NCBI GenBank assembly: GCA_015179125.1
Contig: WHVA01000593.1
Coordinates: 1-64,000 of the forward strand
Direction of reading: 5' to 3'
Origin: Gautieria morchelliformis
Lineage: Eukaryota; Basidiomycota; Agaricomycetes; Gomphales; Gomphaceae
Length of the DNA: 64,000 bases
Shown: positions 36,601 through 45,880 of the stretch, piece by piece
How the letters are laid out: each line of letters begins with the position of its first letter
Position numbering within the stretch: position 1 is the stretch's first letter
Translations under genes and position numbers: made by a program
The notes under the pieces: model-generated
The model's database searches: none
What the model was told of the DNA's origin: nothing
The model's input: only the letters and a program-made list of their open reading frames with translations

Positions 36601-38003
36601 TTCACTACAAGCATGACGCGAATGGCAAAGTCGTGGCGCACAAAACGAGGCTCGTTGCGCAGGGCTTTTCACAGGCGGAGGGGATAGATTACAACGAGAC
36701 CTTCTCCCCCACCGCTAAGCTTTCCGCTATTCGCATAATTGCCGCAATCGCTGTCAGGAACGATTGGGAACTGGAGCAGACAGATATAGACGGCGCGTAC
36801 CTTAACGCCCCGATCTCTGAGACTGTCTACATGCGTCAACCAAAGGGGTATGAAGCTCCAGGGAAGGAGCATCATGTCTGTCGCCTCAATCGCACGATCT
36901 ACGGCCTGAAACAGTCAGGACGAGAGTGGTACGAGATGCTAAGCGGCATCATGTACCGGTTCGGGTTTGCGCGCTGTGAGGTGGAGCACGCTGTATTCTA
37001 CAGATACGCTGGTCAGGACGCGCTCATAGTAGCCGTGGACGTGGATGATCTTACGATGGCGGGAAACACGAAGGACGCGGTGCGCAGATTCAAGGACGAG
37101 TTACGCACCGTGCTCAAGATAAAAGACCTTGGAGACCTGCATTGGCTGCTAGGGATCGAGGTAGTGCGAGACCGCAAGCTACGCACGATCTCGCTGTCTC
37201 AGCGAGTGTACATTGACAAAATCCTCGCGAGATTTTACCTACAGAATGCGAACCCGCTGAGCACGCCACTCGACCCCCACCACCGGCTGTCATTATCCCA
37301 ATCCCCGTCCACCCCTCGTCAATTTGAGGATATGCGCGGCGTACCATATCGAGAGGCCATCGGCTCTCTGATGTATGCAGCGCTGGGCACCCGCCCGGAC
37401 ATCTCCTTCGCTGTGTCCTTCCTGGCGCAGTTCATGCAGAACCCAGGAAGGCCACACTGGGAAGCTGTGAAATGGGTTTTTCGTTACCTTAAGGGAATGA
37501 AAGAAATGTGCCTTACCATCGGTGCATCGCATGGAGGCCTGGAGGCCTTCTCTGACGCCGATTGGGCCTCACAGGAGCACCGGCATTCGATATCCGGGTA
37601 TGTATTTACCATCGACGGAGGTGCCATCTCCTGGAGTTCAAAGAAACAGCCCATCGTTGCGTTGTCAACGACGGAAGCTGAATATATCGCAGCGACCCAC
37701 GCTGCAAAAGAAGCCCTCTGGATCTGGATGTTCCTCGCTGAAATCACGCGACCGCTCAGGCAACCCATCACCATCCACCTCGACAACGTTTCCGCTATAT
37801 CGATCACCAAGAATGATGAGTACCATCCACGTACAAAGCACATAGACATACGGTTTCACTTCATATGGCAGGCCGTCGAACAGGGACTCATACACGTCGA
37901 CTATGTTCCAACGGATGACATGGCCGCCGATATTTTCACGAAGGCGCTGCCTCGACACAGGGTCCAGCACCTGAGTACGCTACTGGGCCTGCGTTCGGCT
38001 TAA
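33615..38003 (+). CDS. Copia gag-pol polyprotein
   Basis: A 1462-residue uninterrupted polyprotein in the Copia domain order. Gag fills about residues 1-300, with a CCHC knuckle CWKCGKKGHVKAEC near 262. The protease region is near 327, the GAG-pre-integrase zinc segment HRRMGHISPQTARKL near 461, and the integrase core about 520-700. A Pro-rich linker follows at about 760-920. Reverse transcriptase runs from about 960 to 1210 with QTDIDGAYLNAP and VDVDDLTMAG. RNase H ends the protein with LSTTEAEYIAA and HLDNVSAISI. The ATG lies four bases after the LTR and overlaps the primer-binding region. It has no neighbouring partner gene. Family assignment is secure; activity was not assessed. Confidence 0.93.
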   Translation: MGPAEPTMSSTNSKSFTVPKLARDGSNWVTWKSQTLATLSSTRGAKRHLEGTARVPPPIPTYPTGHTLTDEQEEELDDLEKRWDDYNQREATIMAQVFTTVPDSVLIEVCNLATAKEVWDAVCAKHEARALTIKVDMRCRMYELKCEDDANVRTHPESLMRMQEQLAGMNAKLTDDDLVTVILGSLPKSYRPLINAITMSAAHAKAKLELDQVVGTLIDEFERLTIEERQLKASENALAVAKGRGKPQGRSNNSSGTKSDVECWKCGKKGHVKAECRSKAKKKDDDKKAGRSANVAAEGDGFAFTTTLAGTTLALGTSLSTEREVDVYDLGASGHMSPYRHRFTTFKDITLRAINAADKTVFKATGIGNMRVEIPNGKTTTHVTLKDVLYCPNLAFTLVSLTRCDAAGFTVLLKDRKCLIRDAKGTLLGQVPLTDGLYKLERKPTAAVASTTRKTLTLDELHRRMGHISPQTARKLVQDGTVTGLEVDTTSQATFCTACAQAKPTRKPVPQKREGPRAAKFGDKVHSDVWGPANPQSYDGKDYFVSFTDDYNRWTYLVPIAKKSDTFGCYKQYEAWIETQHGARVKCLQTDRGGEYLSDAFTTHLKTKGTVRSLTVHDTPEENGVSEQLNRTLLEHARAMHIAASMPKFLWTESVQHAVWLKNRTPMRALDGRTPYEMVHGVKPDLMDLPEWGARAFVLKEDTGKLEPRAEEGRWVGYSDESEGHRVYWPRKRRVTVECNLTFDGPVILTPADALTEGETWTQGSQRASGALPGQPPPLPPVDPTRGTRTADPLEGLEAPDPIADQPQGRGHRTRKPSAYVRDIADGAGSSTGHANAPAYPRGLPLPTEHRALAVLEELHEDVAEVEGGTHVHTGTYTHAHVPHWSTADQPFKALVEPGKDGGGMEGETRPLDLAVHAARVEGEMRPPPLDFPLVAAATQGAAVDPISLADARSREDWPLWDMSIKRELDQHATLGTWDLVEPPDGVNIVGSKLVFHYKHDANGKVVAHKTRLVAQGFSQAEGIDYNETFSPTAKLSAIRIIAAIAVRNDWELEQTDIDGAYLNAPISETVYMRQPKGYEAPGKEHHVCRLNRTIYGLKQSGREWYEMLSGIMYRFGFARCEVEHAVFYRYAGQDALIVAVDVDDLTMAGNTKDAVRRFKDELRTVLKIKDLGDLHWLLGIEVVRDRKLRTISLSQRVYIDKILARFYLQNANPLSTPLDPHHRLSLSQSPSTPRQFEDMRGVPYREAIGSLMYAALGTRPDISFAVSFLAQFMQNPGRPHWEAVKWVFRYLKGMKEMCLTIGASHGGLEAFSDADWASQEHRHSISGYVFTIDGGAISWSSKKQPIVALSTTEAEYIAATHAAKEALWIWMFLAEITRPLRQPITIHLDNVSAISITKNDEYHPRTKHIDIRFHFIWQAVEQGLIHVDYVPTDDMAADIFTKALPRHRVQHLSTLLGLRSA

Positions 38004-38010
38004 GGGGGAG

Positions 38011-38310
38011 TGTTGGGATGAGTAAGCGGGAACACAGCCGGTGCGTCGGACGCACCGTACAACCAGTAACAAAGACCAGAATAGCCACGGTCATACATGA
38101 CCGTGGTAGTATATGATACGGACAAGTAGCTACGCACACCTCAGTGAACTCCCCATTCACTGAGGTGCATATACCCTTCTCTAGAACTAGGCAGACCATG
38201 CTCACATGTCTTGTAGCTTGTCTGTCTATAGGTACAGTAATACTATACACTCAGTGAACTCCCCATTCACTGAGCTTGTCTGTCTATAGCTACTGCGCAT
38301 AACCGCTACA
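38011..38310 (+). repeat. Copia 3' LTR
   Basis: 300 bp, about 98% identical to the 5' LTR, preceded by the polypurine tract. Confidence 0.95.
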
Positions 38311-38739
38311 TCTTCCTCCACATCCATTTGGTCATTCAAGCCGGTGTCCTCAAAGCCATGATCATAATCACGGTTAGATATCGCCTGTTCGCCATGATCA
38401 TTATCACGGTTAGATATCGCCTGTTCTTGATCATCAAGATTAGATCTTGTCTGTTCCTGACCATCCGATTCCGACGAGTCAATAGCAAGCGCCGCTTCAA
38501 CAGCTTGACGATGCCGAAGACGTTGTCTGGGACCTAGGACCTTGAGGCAGGTGGGGATGCAACGACAAGGCTGTTTATCAGCCATAGCAACTTAAGATGT
38601 GAAGAGCGGCGCTTACTCCCAGTGGAAATGGGATTCCTGAATTGCTCAAGTCAGTTCAATATCAGCTAATCACGTGCTAAGTGCTCTCTTCCTTATAGAC
38701 GGGTAAGTTTTTTTTCGGTCGTGTTATAGCCACATCACA

Positions 38740-40739
38740 CAACCCATCCCAGATCTTTTCAACACTCTCTCCGCTCAGGTTATTGACCCAAGGAGCTTGC
38801 TCCATACCAATGCCTCTGGTAGTGTGTTTCTCTTGTTTTATTTGAACCCGTATACTGATATATATTGGCTACACATAACTAGGTGCTGGTCCCTCCCCTC
38901 AAATCAATAAATTTGTTACAGCCGCTACCCCTGAAACAACCATGGACACCAGCTCAGATCCACTGCTCCCCTCTAATACCTTTCCTTCAACCACCTCCAC
39001 GGCTGCCGCAGCCCAGCCCACACTTGAAGACCAAGCGAACACTTTGAGTGGTGATGAGGACAATGATGGATCCGGCAGTGACAGCGGCGAGGGATCCAGA
39101 AGTGACAGTGGGGATGGGTCTGGCAGTGAGAGCAGCGAGGGATCCAGCAGCGACAGTGGCGATCGGTCTGGCAGTGACAGCGGTGAGGGATCCGGCAGTG
39201 ACAGTGGCGATGGTTCTGGCAGCGACAACAGCAAGGGATCTGGCAGCAACAATAATGCAACTGATCAGCCTGAGCCTCCAAAGAAAAAAATCAAGGTAAC
39301 TGACATAGAATTCACACTCCCAGACCTCATCAAAAGGAGTAACAATGGTGAGCCAATCAATGTCATACCAAAACCCGATGGCACCGGCGGTCGTGACTTC
39401 AACATTCGTGTGCACATGGGTCTTGCAAGCCATAAATCCTTGTATACGGACATATGTGTGAGTTTTTCACACTTATTATTGACCTTGAACTAATGCACCA
39501 TTCCGAACTGGCAGCAAACCGTACGTGGATAGTGTGCCAAGGCGCTAGACTGCGACAAGGCCATGCGTTACCAAGATAACCGCAAAATTTTAATTACTGA
39601 AGCAAATATACGTTATTAACTCTCTTTTCAGTCATGCTTTGGAGTACTAACAGTAGCCAGATACTACAACAATTTCCCGAGCTTAATTTTTTTCACGGCG
39701 CTTGGCCAATCCGTGCCCTCATTCAACAGTGTCTCAAGAATTCTTCCGAGCAAGCCCACGCCAGAGCACGCAAACGCGCCACTCGCACCCATGTCATCCT
39801 TCAGGTGCAACCTCAAGTTGCTGGTGCCATCACAGCACCACTCGCTGCCACCGCCGCCGCCGCACCAATTGCCCCTGTTGTTCCAACGGTCGTGGCTGCT
39901 GCCACTGCCCCAGTGGCGGTGACCAAGATCAAAAACAAAAATAAAAAGGGCAAACAGGTCACCAAGGAGAATCCAAAAGAAATCTTACCATCCAAGCCAG
40001 TCCCAGTCTCTGTTTCGCTTACCATGTCCAAAAAGAGCACCAAGAAGACCAAGAAGAAGGCATTGCATGCAAGTAGTGATGTAAAGGACTCAGCGCCTTC
40101 ACCAGTAGCTTTGGTTTGCTTTTAGTTTTATTATGAAGGCTTATTACTAACTACTGGTTTAATCAGCCTGCCCTACGGGAGGACACCCGAGTCGCCAAGC
40201 CAAAACCAACGCCAAACTTTCAACCGGTGGAGAACCTGTCACTAGCAGCTGGAAGCCGCGATGACCTCGAGATGCTCGGAATATCCAACAGACCGGCTAA
40301 AACCAAGGGCAAAAAAAAGTCGGCAGGCAAATGTGTGACTGCCAAGGCAAAGGGCAAGATGGCTGCTCAACCGGAGAATACTACAGGGAAGAAGAGAAAG
40401 AGATCGGCTGTAGAGGTGGATTATCTTGTCGAGGACCACGCGATGGTGAGGGGTATCTGACATTATCTTTCATGTGTGTTATTAGCTCATCGTTCGGTTC
40501 CTTCATTAGGAGCGTATCGAGCCGGAGCCGCCTAGGAAACAGGCAAGTAAATCGTTACTACTATTCTAATACACACATTGATATTGCACTGCAGAGCAAA
40601 AGAATCTCCAAACCTTCCAAAAAGGTCCTTGAGGTGTGTTTGCCGGTGTGCGCTTCTATCAAGCATTGATCTTGCTGCTTATTATCGCACGCACCAGATG
40701 AACGATGCACCCTCTGGCTCCACATCCAAGAAGAAATGA
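38740..40739 (+). CDS. CACTA accessory gene of element A
   Basis: The counterpart of the minus-strand accessory gene in element B, here on plus and divergent from tnp2. The first clear exon has IDPRSLLHTNASG (about 38780-38820). After an intron come AGPSPQINKF and MDTSSDPLLPS (38942). An acidic array of Gly-Ser-Asp-Ser repeats (39050-39240) follows, then FTLPDLIKRSNNGE with PDGTGGRDFNIRVHMG (39310-39420). Later blocks are CAKALDCDKAMRYQDN (about 39540), ELNFFHGAWPIRALIQQCLK (39680-39740), Ala-rich repeats and Lys-rich blocks. The last exon MNDAPSGSTSKKK ends at 40739. Identity to B is moderate and uneven, highest in the core. Exact start and all tiny exons are not settled. Function unknown. 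Confidence 0.6.
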
Positions 40740-41355
40740 TTGCTAATATATCTCTGGCGATGGCCCTCCGACCTTTCTCCGCCTTCGTTCGCCACGCTCC
40801 CGCATTTGCAATAAATTTATCTAGGTCACACCTCGTACGCTGGCTTCTCGCTCTCGCAATGCTCTTGTTATGCTCTCGACGCGTATCTGCACTCGTTCTC
40901 ACGCAATCTCGGCTCTTGTCGACTCACTCGTTCTTGCCCTCTCTCGGGTCTCTTCGACTCGCACTAGCTTTCGCTGGCATTCTTGCACACTCTCGGCTCT
41001 CCGGCCTCGACTCACACTGGCATTGCGCAGTTTCGGCTTTCGTCGACTAGACACATCGGTGTTGGGTTGGGATTATGAGGATATCCGGCTTTGTATCCAG
41101 TACTGATTTATCAAAATAAAATGCACTTTTTTCCAGTTCTAAATACCTTAAATTACAGTGCCTCCAGAACTGTACTTAAGTGCAAAAAAGCGCGTGAAGT
41201 GACATTGGCGCGATGTAAATTCAGTACGGGTCAAACGAGCTGTCCATATCTCTGCGTACTGTTCTTCAGCCCTGCGGAACTGAACTTCAGTGCATCCAGA
41301 ACTGATATTTCAGTTCGTCAGGTACTGAAGTTCAGGTCCCGCGCTTCCTGCAGTG

Positions 41356-41617
41356 CTCATATGACTAAGACGACCAATGGATGTCATCGATCCACACCGC
41401 CACCTTACACGGTGAGATGTATGAGGATGGGAAAAGATGAACATGAGGAAGCGGAAGGGATTATGACCTAAAATGCAAGTTACAGCCCCTGGCTGTGCAT
41501 GAGGATTTGATTCTATGCCGATCCTAGATAGCCTTAGTAGAGGCGTCATGTCATCGTGCGTATTACTGTAATTTCTGGATAGGAAACGCGAGAAAGCTCC
41601 TAATTCGGCGTACTAGT
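41356..41617. other. spacer between CACTA A and Tc1-type element
   Basis: About 260 bp of unassigned sequence. It starts with the right target duplication CTCA of element A and ends before the TA of the Tc1-type element. Confidence 0.6.
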
Positions 41618-41619
41618 TA

Positions 41620-42310
41620 CACCCGTTTGCAGTACCTAAGGCGCGCGTCGGATTTGCTTCCGTTTTAGCGCGCAAACTTCGAACAATGATATCTTGCTTG
41701 ATATCGCTCCGATTCGCTTGAAATTTCATATCTGAAGCTATGTGGACCATAGCTAGGGCATAGAACTAAAAAATCCGAATAAAACAAGCATTTTATATTT
41801 TGCATTTTGGGTGCTGAGGGGGGAACAATGTCAAGCTTAGCTTACTGTATGTAGTTCAATGCAGGTTTTAATTTTGTTTGCTACTTTGTACTAATGGTGA
41901 GAACCCACTACAGGAGAATCTCCAGAAGAGGGTGTCATAGGATTGGAGAGGAAGGGCTTAGCTTCTTCTGACATTGGATCAGTGAGATCTGACGGTAGGC
42001 GTTCATTCTCAATGTCGGATTTCCTCCTGTGTAGCATAAGCCCCGAAATCTTTGATCCCTTCCGCACCGAGTGCCAATGCACCATAAGGCAACTTCGCCG
42101 ATCCTGACACGTTCTTGAGCTCGGAAACCGCGGGGGCGCACACGTATGCGGTGGGGTGAGGGGCGCGGAGGTGCTGGGGTGGGCGAGCTGGTATAGGAGG
42201 ACGGGGTGGTGGGGGAGCGGGCGGCGGCGGGTGCGGGTGCGGGTGCGGGTGCAGGTGCGGGTGCAGGTGTGGGTGCAGGTACGGGTGCAGGTACGGGTGC
42301 AGGTGCGGGT
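41620..42310 (+). repeat. left long inverted repeat of Tc1-type element
   Basis: Reverse complement of about 45780-46469. On the minus strand it encodes VSELKNVSGSAKLPYGALAL, as the right arm does on plus. The inner end runs into GGGTGC-type hexamers. Confidence 0.88.
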
Positions 42311-42935
42311 GCGATTGCAGCACGGACGACACGGAGCTCATCGTGAGGAGACTGGGCATACGGTTAGCAGGGTGCGGGGGCGTCGACACACCTTGACACC
42401 CAGGGGACTCCACGCAGGGGACATGGGGGATACCGGCCCAAACGGCAGCCGGTAGAGGGACGGGAGCGCGGACGTGACACGACTGGGCTGGCGGCCCTCG
42501 AGGCGTGCGAGGACGTCGCCGCGGTTGGTGTTGCGGTAGCGCGTGGAGGCGCGGGACGTGGCGGTGGTCATCGCGGGGGTGTTGACGGTAGGAGTGATGG
42601 AGCCGCGGTCGGTTGGGGTGCGGGTGGACGACAGGAAGGAACTGCTCGTGCTTGTACGAGTAGAAGGGGCGCTTCAAGTCACAATGGTGGACTTGTAGTT
42701 GGGACGCGTGACAGCCCTTTCAGCGAGGATGTAAAGTAAGCATAAGTAGCAAACTCACCAATAAAAACGGGATAGTGGCCATTCGACACCTGAAAATTAC
42801 ACTTGAGTTGGGGTTCAGCATTGGGAGTAAGGGTGCAAATGCTGTCGCACGATTCATGTCATAGAATTCTTGGTCAGGGTGTGTGTTTCGGGAACTTCCG
42901 TTCTCCTTGTATGTACTACCCACACCATCGCTCAT

Positions 42936-44141
42936 ATGCCTCGCCCTGGCAACCCTAACCCTGTTCGTCACATGTACAGCAAGGATCTGCGGGATCGCGT
43001 TATACAGCAAAAATTCAAGCTCAACAAGAAATCAACTGATATTGCAATTGACCTCGATATGTCACTACGTGTAGTTCAACGCACAATCAAACTCTGGCGG
43101 GATGTTGGAGACGTCGTGGCAGAGCCAAAGCGGCTATCTCATGGGTCAAAAATGACCTCAGCTCAGAGTGAAGTAAGTAATTCATGTCTGTGTTTAGCTG
43201 TAGCTTATTTTATTTTATAACAGTTTCTTCTTGCGCTTCTTGAACGCTCGCCCGATCTTTACCTCGATGAGCTTGTCGAAGAGCTAGAGGTGCAGCATGG
43301 TATTTTAGTAAGTATATCAACTGTCTGGAGGACGCTTCGACATCTTGGCTTGCAAAGAAAGAAAGTGAGTCATTAAATCCTCGAAGAATGACAACCTTTA
43401 TATTTGTCTCCAACCCCGCTTTCACGGGCAGCCGCAGAGCGCTGTGAAGCCTCGCGGACTGCTTTCCAGTTTCGTATTGGTAGTGAACCACCGGACCGTT
43501 TGGTTTTCACAGATGAAAGCGCAATTGACCTTCGCACAACGTATAGACTAATGGGATGGGCTTACAAGGGATGTAGGCCTCGAGTGCGAGCACGTTTCCA
43601 AAGGGGCGAAAGGTAACGATTTGTGCACGGGCCTCCATTATTGTATCGCTAATATCCACTCAGATTTTCAATCCTTCCGGCGCTCTCACAAGATGGAATC
43701 ATCTATAGCCATATCAAATTAGGGGCATACGACGGTCCAGAGTTCCTTGGGTTTCTGAAGGGCCTTTTAGAGGTAATGAACCCTTACCCGGCACCACAGA
43801 GCGTTCTTGTTATGGATAACTGCGCCATTCACCACATACCTGAGGTTTCACTCTTATGTGCCCAAAGGTTTTTACCATTATAAACTGTTTTCACTAGTGT
43901 CTAATCTTGCATTTGCAGAGGAATCAAACTGATGTATCTTCCGCCGTACTCGCCCGATCTCAACCCGATCGAAGAATCATTCTCCTTCATCAAAGCTCAC
44001 CTCAGACGTCATGGTGCCGAGTTCCGTGCATGTGTTGCAAGTAAGGAGAGGGCTGAGCTATTCATGTTTCTCTACGAGGCACTGGATCGGATTACACGCA
44101 GACATGCGCGAGGGTGGATGAAGGACTGTGGCTATCTGTAG
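42936..44141 (+). CDS. Tc1/mariner-type DDE transposase
   Basis: Cut-and-paste transposase. ATG 42936 gives MPRPGNPNPVRHMYSKDLRD, followed by a helix-turn-helix with KKSTDIAIDLDMSLRVVQRT. The intron 43173-43223 has GTAAGT and CAG ends. The second exon has LYLDELVEELEVQHGI and STVWRTLRHLGLQRKK, the paired-like second half. After another short intron come FQFRIGS and VFTDESAIDLRTTY (first catalytic Asp). Then follow an intron near 43613-43662, FSILPALSQDGIIYSH, SVLVMDNCAIHH (second Asp), an intron near 43850-43918, and YLPPYSPDLNPIEESFSFIK (Glu), ending at CGYL. All three catalytic positions are present. Exon joins near 43365-43430 and 43850 are approximate. No stop was seen in a conserved block. 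Confidence 0.82.
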
Positions 44142-44352
44142 TGCAGTTGTACTACTGTAATGTAATTTTTTTGTTGTCAGAATGTTGAAAATTATCTGCA
44201 ATGTGATGGATGATATTGGTAAACAACACTTAGTAGTGCAAAAAGTACTCATTGGCCAATTACGTGCGTCGAGTATCGTAGTATTGTGATAATTCCTACA
44301 GTGGCTACAGGATCTCATAATATTATATGCGTTACATGCGGTCTTTCCCAGC

Positions 44353-45010
44353 TCATCCTCTCTCTTCACCTGTCATTTCCCCCTCCTCGACTCTCTCTTC
44401 ACCTGTCATTTCCCCCTCATTAACATAATCCCAACTCTCTGGCAGGTCTGAAAGAGATTCAAGCCCAATCGTTACATACTGCTCGTATGGCTTGGTGGCC
44501 TGTAAAGTGTACTCATCGGTGTTCACCTTAACGAAGTCTGGTGTCAGCCATTCCAGAGCAGTCTCCCGAGAAAGCGTTAACCATTGAATCAAGAGTTTGG
44601 AGAATGGCTTGAAGCCCTTGGAGAATTCTTTCGCGGCATCCTGTTGCTTTAACCTATCAAGGAAACTTCCCCTAGCTTGTAACACAGATAACTCGTCGGA
44701 GAGCATCGTTTGACGGTAATTCTGTTCTAGTCGCCCGAGTGCCCCCTTGGTCTCCAGAATCTCCAGAATCGACCAAAATAAAACCCATATAAACGACTCC
44801 AGGTCATCAATTACTTGGTGCACAACTTGCGTTCCAGAGTCCCAAGCAACAATCAGCGCCTGAGACATGAAAGGCAGCGTACCCTAGAACCATGTAAATC
44901 ACAAGCCGCACACAGCAACTAAAGACCCACCGAGCCTCTCTTGGTTCGGCACTCGTCTTCCATATGAACTTGCCCCGGGCTTCGAAGCATCCGCTGACCC
45001 TGTTCTTCAA
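44353..45010 (-). pseudogene. FunK1-type protein kinase C-lobe fragment (cargo)
   Basis: The C-terminal part of a fungal FunK1-family protein kinase. Exon 45010-44927 ends in AEPREARW, and a 43-nt intron (44926-44884) follows. The second exon reads GTLPFMSQALIVAW, then VIDDLESFIWVLFW, the HDDLES-type helix of this family, and continues to a stop at 44353. The N-lobe and the catalytic loop are absent, since the sequence upstream of about 44970 no longer resembles a kinase. The fragment lies inside the Tc1-type element between the transposase and the right inverted repeat, in opposite orientation. The C-terminal tail carries a short repeat, GEMTGEERVEEGEMTGEE. No kinase activity can be expected. 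Confidence 0.72.
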
Positions 45011-45179
45011 TCACGCCTTTTTGCTTAGCTCCACAGGCTCGCCGTCAAGTACCAGCTGCTCCCTGTCAACTCCCCCATAACCCCAGTGGCCAACTTCGGT
45101 GAGTATCCCGGCCCGTATTCCTCATACCAGGGTGTCTGACCACTCAACTCCTGCAGAGCGCCACGGCCCAGGCACATTC

Positions 45180-45880
45180 GTGTCCCAGGGCACGCGTACC
45201 TGCACCCGCACCCGCCGCCGCCCGTTCCCCCACCACCCCGTCCTCCTGCACCAGCTCGCCCACCCCAGCACCTCCGCGCCCCTCACCCCGCCGCGTACGC
45301 GTGCGCCCCCCAGCACCTCCGCGCCCCTCACCCCGCCGCGTACGCGTGCGCCCCCCGCGTCCTTCGCGTCGTCGCCCAACCCGTCCCCGCACCTGCGCCC
45401 GTACCTGCACCCGCACCCGCACCCGCTGCCGCCCGCTTCCCCACCACCCCGTCCTCCTACACCAGCTCGCCCACCTCCGCCCCCGCGTCCTTCGCGTCGC
45501 CGCCCAACCCGTCCCTGCACCCGCACCCGCACCTGCACCCACACCTGCACCTGCATCTGCACCCGTACCTGCGCCCGCACCCGTACCTGCACCCGCACCC
45601 GCAACTGCGCCCGTACCTGCACCCGCACCCGCACCCGCACCCGCCGCCGCCCGCTTCCCCACCACCCCGTCCTCCTACACCAGCTCGCCCACCTCCGCCC
45701 CCGCGTCCTTCGCGTCGCCGCCCAACCCGTCCCTGCACCCGCACCTGCACCCGCATCTGCACCCGTACTTGCACCCGCACCCGTACCTGCACCCGCACCC
45801 GCACCCGCACCTGCACCCACACCCGCACCCGCACCTGCACCCTCACCCGCACCCGCACCCGCCGCCGCCCGCTCCCCCAC
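45180..45880. repeat. hierarchical GC-rich minisatellite
   Basis: Three repeat levels are visible. Hexamers of CACCCG/CACCTG/TACCTG type fill 45390-45430, 45515-45650 and 45735-45865. A 45-bp unit containing CACCTCCGCGCCCCTCACCC occurs twice at about 45268-45357. A unit with CACCACCCCGTCCTCCTACA and CTCGCCCACC, TCCTTCGCGTCG recurs at about 45230, 45440, 45660 and 45880. All plus-strand frames are open and Pro/Ala/His/Arg-rich, which is a by-product of the repeat. Confidence 0.85.

Larger units (their letters stand above)
33311..38310 (+). mobile_element. Copia-type LTR retrotransposon, looks whole
   Basis: A 5.0-kb Ty1/Copia element with two 300-bp LTRs (33311-33610, 38011-38310) that begin TGTTGGGATG and end CCGCTACA. 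It has a 5-bp target duplication TCTTC on both sides (33306-33310 and 38311-38315), a primer-binding region directly after the left LTR and a purine tract AAGGGGGAG directly before the right LTR. One open gag-pol frame fills the interior. The LTRs differ at five of 300 positions by my count, so the insertion is young. It sits in the first tnp2 exon of CACTA element A and is therefore younger than A. Confidence 0.95.
23616..38585 (-). pseudogene. tnp2 transposase of element A, split by two insertions
   Basis: The CACTA transposase (Transposase_21/Tnp2 type). The start MADKQPCRCIPTCLKVLG at 38585 is followed by an acidic region up to the Copia insertion at 38310. Coding resumes left of the Copia element (33310-32978 with the acidic region and FGDEWEQQLHDL, then after an intron 32970-32654, with FRHRLNLDTEYLMY and RDCPICNLPRF). 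It is then interrupted by element B, and continues at 26016-23616 with YVHTPGEFSDVF, FPHDIMHLFFENI and GPAWTTWAFP. The end matches the end of B's tnp2. A 19-nt duplication at 24544-24581 also shifts the frame and is shared with B. Outside the N-terminal acidic region, differences from B are few. Confidence 0.85.
23285..41355 (-). mobile_element. CACTA element A (outer, nested)
   Basis: A Tnp2-type CACTA (EnSpm) DNA transposon in minus orientation. The left end starts CACTGTAGGAAAGATCGG at 23285 and the right end finishes CTTCCTGCAGTG at 41355, which as reverse complement starts CACTGCAGGAAG. It is flanked on both sides by CTCA (23281-23284 and 41356-41359). Without its two inserts (B at 26021-32649 and Copia at 33311-38310) it is about 6.4 kb, close to the 6.6 kb of B. 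It carries tnp2 on the minus strand and a divergently transcribed accessory gene on the plus strand. Subterminal zones are rich in CAGTTC/GAACTG motifs. tnp2 is split in three by the inserts, so this copy cannot make a whole Tnp2. Confidence 0.9.

Noticed and set aside
39048-39299. Alternative frames over the Gly-Ser-Asp array
   Set aside because: Any frame of this GATCCGGCAGTGACAG-type repeat stays open; only the Gly-Ser-Asp frame connects to the conserved core.
45390-45865. Hexamer arrays as a CRISPR or telomere-like tract
   Set aside because: No spacers of constant length, and the unit is not a telomere repeat.
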